A stretch of 64,000 nucleotides of DNA from Vibrio sp. BS-M-Sm-2 (GCF_041504345.1 NZ_CP167894.1:2666001-2730000); one strand, 5' to 3'; positions 25,953-33,919 are shown, counted from the first letter of the stretch. Made by a program: numbers and translations. Notes: a model not told the origin generated them from the sequence alone.

Positions 25953-26078
25953 ATGAAAGTCGTGAAATCACTGAAAAGTGCAAAGAACCGTCACCCGGAT
26001 TGTCAGATAGTAAAACGCCGAGGCCGTCACTATGTTATCTGTAAAACTAATCCGAGATTCAAAGCGGTTCAGAAATAA
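25953..26078 (+). CDS. rpmJ2: 50S ribosomal protein L36 type B (zinc-independent paralog)
   Basis: The 41-residue product starts at the ATG immediately after the rpmE2 stop and reads [20 protein letters not shown], then [21 protein letters not shown]. It has the extended YkgO-type L36 form. Only two cysteines (17 and 30) remain of the usual Cys3-His zinc site, so it should not need zinc. An AAGGGAGCG ribosome site lies inside the end of rpmE2. Confidence 0.95.
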   Translation: MKVVKSLKSAKNRHPDCQIVKRRGRHYVICKTNPRFKAVQK

Positions 26079-26466
26079 GCCGTCAATTTGATGTGACACG
26101 TGTGTAAAAAACGAGGGGAAAGTCAAACTTCATTCATTTGACTGCTTTTCTTTTCCCTCAAGAGGAACCGGATTAAAGATAGAGTGTTTATTTAGCGTAC
26201 GATGTGTTTTATTTTTAAGTGAATCAATAGGTTATATCGTTAGATATATTTGTAGTGAATGCGTGGTTGTGAATTATAAATCTAGATTTTGTATTTAATG
26301 TAGATTTATTTGCTAATTAATTGTTCAAATAAAGTTAAAAATCACCATTTGTTACACATTTTGTAACATTTTGAATTTCTAATTGATAATTTTGTCGCGT
26401 ACCCTTCGCTGGCAATTTGAACATTTTTGTCACAATTGCATAGGAATCACTACAAGGAGGGAACTG
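26079..26466 (+). promoter_or_regulatory. Gene-free gap with a structured 3' end and the AbgT-gene leader
   Basis: This 388-bp stretch has no credible gene. The first part holds a nested inverted repeat: GAGGGGAAA (26113-26121) with TTTTCCCTC (26151-26159), and inside it GTCAAA (26122-26127) with TTTGAC (26137-26142). It may end the rpmE2-rpmJ2 transcript. The remainder is very AT-rich with many TTGT/TGTAAC stretches, and no clear operator was recognised. A GGAGGG ribosome site at its end belongs to the transporter gene. Confidence 0.45.
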
Positions 26467-28053
26467 ATGAGTTCATCAGCTTCAATAAAAAACAACTCGC
26501 CAAAGAAACCTATTTTTACCCGTTTTCTCGATGGTGTTGAATATTTGGGGAACCTATTACCCCACCCAATCACTCTTTTCGCAATCTTCTGTGTCGCTAT
26601 TCTAGTTACTTCAGGTATCGCTGGATATTTTGAAGTGTCTGTTATGGACCCTCGCCCAGAAGGTGCTCCAGGTCGTTCTGCTGACGGAATGATCTATGTT
26701 GTAAGCTTACTGAATGCTGAAGGCTTACAACTCATCGTAACTAATCTAGTTAAAAACTTTGTTGGCTTTGCGCCATTAGGTACCGTGCTGGTTGCAATGC
26801 TAGGTGTAGCAATTGCTGAGCACTCAGGTCTATTATCTGCTGCGATGCGTGGCATGGTAATGGGCGCATCTAAGCGCATGGTTACGGTAACTGTAGTTTT
26901 TGCCGGTATTATCTCTAACACGGCTTCAGAGCTGGGTTATGTAGTACTTATCCCGCTTGCAGCAATGCTTTTCCACTCTTTGGGTCGTCACCCATTAGCG
27001 GGTCTAGCGGCAGCATTTGCTGGTGTATCTGGTGGTTACTCTGCAAACCTTCTGATCGGTACGGTTGACCCACTGCTTTCTGGTATCACAGAAACAGCAG
27101 CACAAATGATTGACCCGACTTACAGCGTTGGTCCTGAATCAAACTGGTACTTCATGTTTGTTTCTACTTTCTTCATCGCTATTACAGGTGCATTTGTAAC
27201 TGAGAAGATTGTTGAGCCAAAACTGGGTAAATACAACGACGAAGAAGCGTCTGAAGATTTATCAAATGATTCAATGGGCAAGCTAACAGACGTTGAGAAG
27301 AAAGGCCTTAAGCTTGCGGGTATCGCAGTGCTAGCGGTTTCAGCGCTTCTTGCTTGGACGATTGTTCCAGCTGATGGTGTTCTACGTTCAGCCGCAGGTA
27401 CGGTTTCAGGTTCTCCATTCCTGAAAAGTATCGTAGCGTTCATCTTCGTATTCTTCGCGGTTCCTGGTTTTGTTTACGGTAAAGTTACCGGCACAATGAA
27501 AACAGACCGTGATGTGATCGAGGCAATGTCTAAGTCGATGTCTTCAATGGGCATGTACATCGTACTTGTGTTCTTTGCTGCTCAGTTTGTCGCTTTCTTC
27601 AAGTGGACTAACTTTGGTCAAGTATTCGCAGTTGCAGGTGCTACTTTCCTACAAGATATCGGCCTAACGGGTCCAATGTTGTTCTTCGCATTCATCCTAA
27701 TGTGTGGCTTCATTAACCTGATGATCGGTTCAGCTTCTGCTCAGTGGGCAGTAACAGCGCCTATCTTCGTTCCAATGCTAATGCTAGTAGGTTACGCTCC
27801 TGAAACGATTCAAGCGGCTTACCGTATCGGTGATTCAACAACCAACATCATTACTCCAATGATGAGCTACTTCGGTCTTATCCTTGCGGTAGCGACGCGT
27901 TACATGAAGAACCTAGGTATCGGTACTCTGATTGCAACTATGCTTCCATACTCAATCGTGTTCTTGGTTGGTTGGAGCTTAATGTTCTACGTTTGGGTAT
28001 TCGTATTTGGCCTACCAGTAGGTCCGGGCGCTGCAACGTACTACACGCCTTAG
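26467..28053 (+). CDS. AbgT-family transporter (p-aminobenzoyl-glutamate type)
   Basis: The 528-residue product has about 11-12 membrane segments and the AbgT family pattern: FLDGVEYLGNLLPHPITLFAIF near the start, GVSGGYSANLLIGTVDPLLSGITE in the middle, and GSASAQWAVTAPIFVPMLMLVGY plus DSTTNIITPMMSYFG near the end. E. coli AbgT takes up p-aminobenzoyl-glutamate, while MtrF/YdaH relatives have been linked to sulfonamide export. The substrate here is unknown, and no abgA/abgB hydrolase gene is adjacent. The frame opens at 26383, but the ATG at 26467 (MSSSASIKN) has a strong GGAGGG site and starts before the conserved part. Confidence 0.9.
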   Translation: MSSSASIKNNSPKKPIFTRFLDGVEYLGNLLPHPITLFAIFCVAILVTSGIAGYFEVSVMDPRPEGAPGRSADGMIYVVSLLNAEGLQLIVTNLVKNFVGFAPLGTVLVAMLGVAIAEHSGLLSAAMRGMVMGASKRMVTVTVVFAGIISNTASELGYVVLIPLAAMLFHSLGRHPLAGLAAAFAGVSGGYSANLLIGTVDPLLSGITETAAQMIDPTYSVGPESNWYFMFVSTFFIAITGAFVTEKIVEPKLGKYNDEEASEDLSNDSMGKLTDVEKKGLKLAGIAVLAVSALLAWTIVPADGVLRSAAGTVSGSPFLKSIVAFIFVFFAVPGFVYGKVTGTMKTDRDVIEAMSKSMSSMGMYIVLVFFAAQFVAFFKWTNFGQVFAVAGATFLQDIGLTGPMLFFAFILMCGFINLMIGSASAQWAVTAPIFVPMLMLVGYAPETIQAAYRIGDSTTNIITPMMSYFGLILAVATRYMKNLGIGTLIATMLPYSIVFLVGWSLMFYVWVFVFGLPVGPGAATYYTP

Positions 28054-28119
28054 TCTTGAGTACTATATTTGTTTATAGACGGTTCGTTCTTATAGACAGC
28101 TCTCTATTAGAGAACAAAT

Positions 28120-28147
28120 AAACCTGCGTTTATCGCAGGTTTTTTTC
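28120..28147 (+). terminator. Terminator of the AbgT-family gene
   Basis: AAACCTGCG and CGCAGGTTT form a 9-bp stem with a 5-base loop and continue into TTTTTT. It is about 67 bases past the stop and lies between convergent genes. Confidence 0.88.
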
Positions 28148-28163
28148 GTTATGCCATTGGGAA

Positions 28164-29093
28164 CTAGTAGGAGTAAGTCATGATGACATTGATGATTTTT
28201 CTACCCGGGCCTCCGATAAACTCTAAATTAGCTCCGTAAGTTTTCGTGATATTCCAGTTTGCTCCGATGATTGCAGAGTAGTCTTCAGCGCTCTGTTGAG
28301 ATAATTGGTAAGACAGTCCATCCACACCTAGCGCGTTGTTTTCTTGGGTTAGCCCTTCGCTATGCATGTAAGCGGCACCTATATAGGGGAAAATGTTACC
28401 CCAGTTTTCAGTTTGGATAAGTTGGCCAACTCGTGGACTGAACAACATTGTTTTGGTGTTAGTACGCTCATCATCAGTGCGAGAGTGCGTCATACTGGCC
28501 GGAAGCACATAAGTGAAATCCCCAACTTGACCTACAATATTCATTGAGAACCCCCAATTCGAACCTTCAACATCGGGATAAAACTCCGGAGTGCTGACGG
28601 ATTCTTTAGCGCAAGTGGGTAATCTTGGATGATTGTCGCAAGCTTTAAAGAGTGAGGTCGGTATTTCGGCTGTTAATTGTGTTCCTCCCGAGAAACGGCC
28701 TACATGCACACCCATTTGTAAGAAAGGAAACACCCAAGCCGCAGCGCGCAGTTGCATGCTTTTGCTCTCGATCTCAGGAGTACCAAAGGACACCTGAGAA
28801 AGCTCGTATCTGTCTCCTAAATCTACATCGCCAACTTGCACGCCCAAATCATACATTTCGATGTTTTGCTTAGAAGCGTTACCTATAAATGAAACAGAAA
28901 ATGGTAGAGGCAGAGCGTAACCTAGATCAATTGCTTTTTGGGCATGAAAGGGCAAAGCATGCTCCCACTTTTTATTCAGCTTTTGCTGTGTTTCAGCATC
29001 AGGGAAATCGACTCGTGCACCGTCCTCTGCCTTACTTGGTGTTGAGCCTATAGCCAATGCGACAGCGGCACCTAACGTTGTAAATTTCGTCAT
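28164..29093 (-). CDS. Outer-membrane beta-barrel protein, function unknown
   Basis: The 309-residue product has a signal peptide (cut near SKA-EDG, residue ~22) and a C-terminus MTYSY with alternating hydrophobic strands ending in an aromatic residue, as in outer-membrane barrels. Alternating strand sequences recur (VSFIGNASKQNIEMYDLGVQVGDV, LRAAAWVFPFLQMGVHVGRF, FPYIGAAYMHSEG). One loop (about 148-165) contains a pair of cysteines (FKACDNHPRLPTCAKE), probably a disulfide. No precise family was recognised. It follows the BamA-like gene with a gap of 9 bases, so the two are an operon. AAGAGG ribosome site. Confidence 0.75.
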   Translation of the reverse strand: MTKFTTLGAAVALAIGSTPSKAEDGARVDFPDAETQQKLNKKWEHALPFHAQKAIDLGYALPLPFSVSFIGNASKQNIEMYDLGVQVGDVDLGDRYELSQVSFGTPEIESKSMQLRAAAWVFPFLQMGVHVGRFSGGTQLTAEIPTSLFKACDNHPRLPTCAKESVSTPEFYPDVEGSNWGFSMNIVGQVGDFTYVLPASMTHSRTDDERTNTKTMLFSPRVGQLIQTENWGNIFPYIGAAYMHSEGLTQENNALGVDGLSYQLSQQSAEDYSAIIGANWNITKTYGANLEFIGGPGRKIINVIMTYSY

Positions 29094-29102
29094 GATGGCC
29101 TC

Positions 29103-30266
29103 TTAAAACGCTTCGTTGATCGACAAGTAAAGGCCTTGGGCATCATTGGATCCAAACCCGAGATCAACACGAACATTCATACGAGGTTGGAGTTCATAGC
29201 GATAACCAACGCCATAGCTGTAAATTTTATCTTGATACAGGTCATTGGTATTTTCAGCTGTTGTAGCGAGACCTGCCCACATCGTAAAGCCATGTTTGGT
29301 GTAATCACCATTGTTCATAAATGACTGGCGATACTCCATGGTGTGCTCGACGCTGTGCATATCACGGTAGCGTCCGTAATAGATGCCACGCATAGAATCT
29401 TGGCCGCCAAAGGTCGGCAGTTCGTAATAGGGCACATCGCCTGTACTTAGGTTGGCAGTATTGAGAAAAGCGAAGGTGGCGCCTTTGATTGGTGTCCAAT
29501 AAAGACGGTAATCGGCTTCGGCTTTTTCAAAATTGGAGTCACTGCCAAAGTTGTCCTGGTAGCTCGCGTATTCAAGGCTTAGAAACTGACCTTGACGTGC
29601 ATTTACTGCGATGTCTCGAGTATCCCACTGTAAGGCTACCCCTAGCCCTAAAGTGAAGGGATTATCTTGACCGTAGACAAAATCGGCATCTTGAGCGACG
29701 TTTGATGAAATCGACTCTTCGATGGCCTTTTTGTACTGCAGGCGAAGTATTGGCCCTAGGTAAATGTTGTTACCTAAGTGCATTCCTAGATCGGCATTGT
29801 AAGTGACGAAATCATAGTCGACTAAGTTCTCTTCATCTTTGCCGGTATTTACCCCCGATTGATAACCTGTACCGAAATAGTACAAGCTTTGTTTTCCCAT
29901 CGATAATTGGCCGAAGTAACGAAGTCGATTCTGTGGAGAAAATATTTTTTGCTTAGAGCGAACACCAAACCCTACACCGCTATCCATTTCATTGGCGATA
30001 CCCACTAATGTGATAGAAGAGCGTTGAGTTTTGCTCGGTTGTTCCGGTGTGGTGTTAAATGAGTACAATCCTCCGATGGCAAGCATAAAGCCAGTTTCAG
30101 GCATGTAAGCTGGTCCCCCAAGCAGTGAAAATAATCCGTTATCTTTGTTATCTGGTGGCGAGGGGAGAACTGTATCTTCTTGTGCTAAAGAAGTAGAAGA
30201 GAATCCAAGGAGCAGGGAGCAGATCCATTGCAACGAGCCAAAAATAGTCGTTGTTTTATGTAGCAT
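29103..30266 (-). CDS. BamA/TamA-like outer-membrane protein lacking POTRA domains
   Basis: The 387-residue product has a signal peptide (cut near SLA-QED) and then goes directly into beta-barrel sequence. It ends LYLSINEAF with a terminal Phe. The motif GGQDSMRGIYYGRYRD (around 290-305) corresponds to the RGF/RGY motif of lid loop 6 in the BamA/Omp85 surface-antigen family. Its length leaves no room for POTRA domains, unlike the full bamA at 47.5 kb. It may be a small Omp85-like exporter or patatin-associated type without its partner. It is first in a two-gene unit with the next barrel gene. Confidence 0.82.
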   Translation of the reverse strand: MLHKTTTIFGSLQWICSLLLGFSSTSLAQEDTVLPSPPDNKDNGLFSLLGGPAYMPETGFMLAIGGLYSFNTTPEQPSKTQRSSITLVGIANEMDSGVGFGVRSKQKIFSPQNRLRYFGQLSMGKQSLYYFGTGYQSGVNTGKDEENLVDYDFVTYNADLGMHLGNNIYLGPILRLQYKKAIEESISSNVAQDADFVYGQDNPFTLGLGVALQWDTRDIAVNARQGQFLSLEYASYQDNFGSDSNFEKAEADYRLYWTPIKGATFAFLNTANLSTGDVPYYELPTFGGQDSMRGIYYGRYRDMHSVEHTMEYRQSFMNNGDYTKHGFTMWAGLATTAENTNDLYQDKIYSYGVGYRYELQPRMNVRVDLGFGSNDAQGLYLSINEAF

Positions 30267-30385
30267 GGTGCACTCATGTGTTCACTAAAAGAGGGAGTAT
30301 CTATGTCTGTGCTACGAGGAGGTAATGATCAGTTTCAATATCTGATATGTGTTAACTGTATATCTTTGTTGGGATAAGGCTTGGA

Positions 30386-30415
30386 GCACCATCTTGACCG
30401 GCTTCAAAATGGTGC
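30386..30415. other. Inverted repeat between yaiI-like gene and barrel operon
   Basis: GCACCAT-x-TTGA (30386-30397) pairs with TCAA-x-ATGGTGC (30404-30415) with one mismatch. No U tract follows on either strand, so it may be an operator or mRNA structure rather than a terminator. It lies 120 bases upstream of the BamA-like start and 17 bases past the DUF188 stop. Confidence 0.5.
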
Positions 30416-30431
30416 ACACAAAATAAATTGG

Positions 30432-30881
30432 CTATTTTGGTCGCTTAGCGAGGATTTTATCAAGGTGGTTGGCAAACTCTCGACGATCGGTTTGAGAAAG
30501 GGTACTTGGTCCGCCAGTTTGGATGCCACTTGAGCGCATAGTATCCATGAAGTCACGAATGTTCAGACGTGCTTTGATGGTCTCTTTGGTATAAAGCTCG
30601 CCACGAGAACTGAGTGCTTGCCCACCTTTGGTGATCACTTCGTCGGCCAGAGGGATATCGGATGTAATTACAAGGTCGCCAGGTTCAGTGCGTTTTACGA
30701 TTTCATCATCAGCAATATCAAATCCGCTTGGCACTTGAATCGAGTGAATGTTATTGCGTTTAGGAACGGGAACCAGATGGTTTGCCACAAAGGTACATTC
30801 AACCCCTGTGCGCTCAGCTGCGCGTACGATTGTTTCTCGGATAACCTTTGGACAAGCGTCCGCATCAACCCATATCTTCAT
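30432..30881 (-). CDS. YaiI/YqxD family (DUF188) protein
   Basis: The 149-residue product has the DUF188 opening [26 protein letters not shown] with conserved acidic residues, [31 protein letters not shown], and the C-terminal [19 protein letters not shown]. The acidic cluster resembles PIN-like nucleases, but no activity is established. No signal peptide. The gene is downstream of a small coiled-coil protein gene with a 55-bp gap. Confidence 0.9.
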   Translation of the reverse strand: MKIWVDADACPKVIRETIVRAAERTGVECTFVANHLVPVPKRNNIHSIQVPSGFDIADDEIVKRTEPGDLVITSDIPLADEVITKGGQALSSRGELYTKETIKARLNIRDFMDTMRSSGIQTGGPSTLSQTDRREFANHLDKILAKRPK

Positions 30882-30936
30882 AGTGTTCTAATTTCTCTGT
30901 TAGCTTATTTATCGGTCAACTTATTGCTCAGTTGCC

Positions 30937-31224
30937 TTATTGATCAGTTAGTTTAGCTTCAAGCATGGCAACGCGAGCAGTGAGTTCAAGGATTTGCTTT
31001 TCCAGTTGGCTAACACGATCAAGTGCAGGCTCTTCTTGTGTCGCGACTTCAACTTTAGGAACGCGATTGGCGCTTTTCCAGCTCTTGATGGTCGTAATTA
31101 AAGCTGGCATCGGAACGGATGTGCTCATACGAGCCTTAACTAAAGCAACTGTCGGTTCTTTGCCTTGCGCTTGCAGTCCTTCAAGCACTGATTTCAACTC
31201 TTCAGAAACATCTTTTGTCAGCAT
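30937..31224 (-). CDS. Small KfrA-like DNA-binding candidate with C-terminal coiled coil
   Basis: The 95-residue product has an N-terminal region resembling KfrA-type DNA-binding proteins: LKSVLEGLQAQGKEPTVALVKARM, then PMPALITTIKSWK (~44-56), a helix-turn-helix-like arrangement. The last ~30 residues, LDRVSQLEKQILELTARVAMLEAKL, are a clear leucine heptad coiled coil. The role is unknown; nucleoid or chromosome association is a guess from KfrA. ATG at 31224 follows a TGGAG site, so the four-residue extension to 31236 is dropped. It is divergent from csrB. Confidence 0.72.
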   Translation of the reverse strand: MLTKDVSEELKSVLEGLQAQGKEPTVALVKARMSTSVPMPALITTIKSWKSANRVPKVEVATQEEPALDRVSQLEKQILELTARVAMLEAKLTDQ

Positions 31225-31301
31225 GTTGATCTCCATTTTTAGTCTTCAGTCATTTTACTCGCTCTGGTGAATGATAGCGAATCATAAAACCGCCCATGGC
31301 T

Positions 31302-31319
31302 TGTGAGAGATCTCTTACA
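31302..31319. promoter_or_regulatory. VarA/GacA (UvrY)-type upstream activating site of csrB
   Basis: TGTGAGAGATCTCTTACA is an 18-bp palindrome with one mismatch and matches the GacA/UvrY box TGTAAG-N6-CTTACA. It lies about 130-145 bases before the predicted csrB start, a normal place for this activator site. A half-site-like TGTGAG follows at 31325-31330. Confidence 0.75.
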
Positions 31320-31445
31320 AAGGCTGTGAGATAACACGAATACATCGCTAGAGAGATTGATGTGCATATAGTTAAGGTGTTGAATTTTATTTGTTTTATA
31401 TAATTAACAACTTTTTCGGATTCAAAATGTGATGTAAATCTATTG

Positions 31446-31890
31446 TCCGAAACCCTAAATCGCGTAAATTAAACCTTGTCGGAAGGATTCTGACACGGAA
31501 CAGGAAAGCACCAAGGATTTGGTTATCTTCAGGATGAAGATTTGGTTACTTAGGATTGAGTGATCAAGCATGGAGCGTAAGGATATTGTAGGGATACAGT
31601 CAGTTAACAGGAAGTTAGCTGCAACGGAATGACAATGGACACCTTTAGGATTAAAGGGTTGGATTAGCATCAGGATGATGTAAAGGACACCGCTCACGGA
31701 ACAAGTGATGTGCGCTAACTAGGATTGTTAGCTTTCAGGAAGATTGGACACCGCTAGGACGGCGAAGTAAAGGAAAGAGCTGAAGGATTACAGCCACTAT
31801 TATGGATGATGCATGGAGCATTAATTAGTAGCCGGACTGCTGCGAGTAAGACCCTAGCCCTGACACTTCGGTGTCGGGGCTTTTCTTTTC
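31446..31890 (+). ncRNA. csrB: CsrB-type regulatory RNA (CsrA sponge)
   Basis: The stretch has no credible ORF but contains 27 GGA triplets between about 31480 and 31840, many as AGGA or TGGA, spaced 8-20 bases and often between short inverted repeats so that they sit in loops (for example GTTAGC...GCTAAC around 31720-31735). This is the signature of CsrB RNAs, which sequester CsrA and so control carbon storage, virulence and motility. It ends in a strong terminator at 31856-31890 with a TTCG loop. A candidate promoter is TTTTTC-N17-TAAATC (31412-31440), and a VarA/GacA-type site lies at 31302-31319. The 5' end is approximate. About 445 nt, in the usual size range. Confidence 0.93.
31856..31890 (+). 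terminator. csrB terminator
   Basis: AGCCCTGACAC and GTGTCGGGGCT form an 11-bp stem (one G-U pair) closed by a TTCG tetraloop, followed by TTTCTTTTC. Confidence 0.92.
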
Positions 31891-31971
31891 TTGGCGTTTT
31901 ATTTAGGCGCTGCTCTTTATTTAAGAGCACTACATCTGCTTTCTGCTAATGGTCAACACAAGGAGTGTTTT

Positions 31972-32490
31972 ATGACGATAGCAACCTCAAGAACGCTGTT
32001 GGTTCCTTATACCGAACAGCTACAACACGACTTTATCAAGTTGAATTGCTGCCCCATTAATCGTGCTGAAATGAATGGGCCGCACTCTATTGCCTCTGCT
32101 AAGCACTTATTTCAAGAGATACTGCAAGACAACGTCGGCTTCTGCCGTGCGATCATCCACAACCAAACCCGTGAATATCTTGGGCATGTCTTTGTTTCAT
32201 CGGAAGAGGGGAAGCATGAACTTGGTTTTATTTTGGATAAAGAATACTGGAATCAAGGTCTTGCTAGTGAGGTGCTAAAACCTTTCTTTAGTTTGGTGTG
32301 TTTTGAAGAACGTCTAACGAATGTTATCGCGACTGTAAATGTTGGCCATAACCCATCAATTAAATTATTGGAAAAATTAGGCTTTGCATTTAAAGAGACC
32401 AAACAAGATCAGTTTGGCCCTTACCATGAATATCTCTATACCGCGTATTGTGACGTTACATTCTATGAGGCTGTAGCTCAAACCGCATAG
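31972..32490 (+). CDS. GNAT-family N-acetyltransferase
   Basis: The 172-residue product has the GNAT fold pattern of the RimJ/RimL-like group: SRTLLVPYTEQLQHDFIKL at the start, HELGFILDKEYWNQGLASEVLKPFFSLVCFEE (acetyl-CoA-binding motif A region, with the variant Q-x-L-A-S-E), and VNVGHNPSIKLLEKLGF (motif B). The substrate is unknown. The frame opens at 31891 inside the csrB terminator tail, but the ATG at 31972 (MTIATSRTLL) has an AAGGAG ribosome site. Its 3' end overlaps the convergent DUF3301 gene by 35 bases. Confidence 0.88.
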   Translation: MTIATSRTLLVPYTEQLQHDFIKLNCCPINRAEMNGPHSIASAKHLFQEILQDNVGFCRAIIHNQTREYLGHVFVSSEEGKHELGFILDKEYWNQGLASEVLKPFFSLVCFEERLTNVIATVNVGHNPSIKLLEKLGFAFKETKQDQFGPYHEYLYTAYCDVTFYEAVAQTA

Positions 32491-32764
32491 AGCGGAAGCC
32501 TACCATAGTCAGTTTGCCTTGGTACAGGTCATCACCTAACGCTGAAAATTCAAATTGGTACACTGTATGCCAGCGCCAAATCGTGGTTAACTCATGGCGC
32601 ATCTTAAGCTTATGGCCACTGAAAGCAACACTCAACAATTGTAAATCCAGCTCTTTACACTTTCTCGCAATGGCAGCCTTCGCAAGCTCTGATTGCCTGC
32701 GCTGCTGCCAAAATAGAAAGCAAAAGAAGCACAGCATCAAAATAGCCAATAAGTTATCTATCAT
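32456..32764 (-). CDS. DUF3301 membrane-anchored protein
   Basis: The 102-residue product starts with one membrane helix (LLAILMLCFFCFLFWQQRRQ) and has a short cytosolic or periplasmic domain with the DUF3301 pattern KRKCKEL-like (ARKCKELDLQLLSVAF), RWHTVYQFEFSALGDDLYQGKLTMVG. The function is unknown. It overlaps the convergent acetyltransferase gene at its 3' end and is probably expressed with the DUF3549 region only loosely (same strand, but downstream of it by 114 bases). Confidence 0.85.
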   Translation of the reverse strand: MIDNLLAILMLCFFCFLFWQQRRQSELAKAAIARKCKELDLQLLSVAFSGHKLKMRHELTTIWRWHTVYQFEFSALGDDLYQGKLTMVGFRSMRFELQPHRM

Positions 32765-32878
32765 TTAATCCATACTTCCTTTTATCTCTCTATTCCAATC
32801 GTGATTTGAGCTTATTCTTACGAGCTATTGGGGTTGAGCCAGACTGCTATTAAGTCGTTCAGCTTTTGATTTATTCGA

Positions 32879-33919
32879 CTATTGCGACTTAGCCGCTTGT
32901 TGTAACTCAACAAGTGCATTGGCGAGTTCTGGTGATGGGTTCGAGTTCAATAATGGTAAAAATACCATTCTCAGTGTCGGAATCATCACTAAATCTGCAA
33001 ATAACTGATTGAACAGGTTCTGGTTGCCTGTTTGTGCGAGGCGCAACAAGAATTGCTCAGCAATCGCTGGATCTTGTAGTGCGTGCCAGCTGCGACCAGC
33101 CAAACCAATTAACACCTCTTGGTGGCTTAGGCGTGGGCTAGCCAAGACTTGATTAATCACGGCATTCGTTGTGTTTTGCTCTGCGCCAGAAAGGGCACGT
33201 ACCAGTGCTGAAAGCAAGAACAGATCCGGTTCTTGGCTATTAATCTCGCTTTCAGCCATCTCTTGTAAGCGTTGAGCCAGCTTGTCATTGATTTGCGTGT
33301 GTTCAAGTGCCCCTAGTGTTGCGTATAGAGGTTCTGATGGCAGTTTGTTCAATGCTTTACGAATCGCGACACCGTTTTGCTGGCTGCCTAGGCGAGCACA
33401 CATATCGGTGATGCCTTGAAGACCAACAGTTTTCCAGTTGTCCCAGCCTAGATCGCCAGTGAAGTAGCGTTGAGCGTGTTCGTAGTATTGGCTCGTCGCC
33501 AGATCTAAACCGGCTCTTACTTGGCTATGGAACACGGCCATCTTGTCTTCTGAAGGCTTAAACGTGTATGGGTTGTTAGACAGCTTTTGTTGTTGCTCTT
33601 CGCTGATCTCGCCGTTTAAACGTGTGCCCATTGCTTCGATAACAAACTTAAGGAAGTTGCCTACATCGCCTTGATGCAATAGGCCTCTTTCGTCCAGTTT
33701 AAACTTTAGGAACCAAATCCAAGGTTGCTTGTGTTCGTTCCAGTAACTAATCGCTAAGTGAGCTTGTTTCTGAAGTGGAAATGGGTACGGCTGTTTCCCT
33801 TGCTCAACATCAGAGAATAAGGTGTTGTCGATCTTCTGAATGCGACGACCTAGGTCGTAGATATCGTATTGGCAACCGCTATTCTGTAGTAACTGAGTGA
33901 GCGTGTGAATCGTTTCCAT
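32879..33919 (-). CDS. DUF3549 protein
   Basis: The 346-residue soluble protein matches the DUF3549 family of Vibrio and relatives: LLQNSGCQYDIYDLGRRIQKI at the start, PYPFPLQKQAHLAISYW, and PWIWFLKFKLDERGLL. The C-terminal two thirds are helical with repeated PEPLYATLGALEHT and ALVRALSGAEQN-like segments, perhaps HEAT-like. Function is unknown. ATG at 33919 has an AAGTTAGGAGC ribosome site. Confidence 0.88.
   Translation of the reverse strand: METIHTLTQLLQNSGCQYDIYDLGRRIQKIDNTLFSDVEQGKQPYPFPLQKQAHLAISYWNEHKQPWIWFLKFKLDERGLLHQGDVGNFLKFVIEAMGTRLNGEISEEQQQKLSNNPYTFKPSEDKMAVFHSQVRAGLDLATSQYYEHAQRYFTGDLGWDNWKTVGLQGITDMCARLGSQQNGVAIRKALNKLPSEPLYATLGALEHTQINDKLAQRLQEMAESEINSQEPDLFLLSALVRALSGAEQNTTNAVINQVLASPRLSHQEVLIGLAGRSWHALQDPAIAEQFLLRLAQTGNQNLFNQLFADLVMIPTLRMVFLPLLNSNPSPELANALVELQQAAKSQ

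Noticed and set aside
26113..26159. Nested inverted repeat after rpmJ2 as a riboswitch
   Set aside because: It can be explained as a transcript end; no known riboswitch core was seen and the gene downstream is more than 300 bases away.
31455..31697. 80-codon minus-strand open frame inside the csrB region
   Set aside because: It has no ribosome site, has no family resemblance, and lies within a GGA-repeat RNA with its own terminator on the opposite strand.
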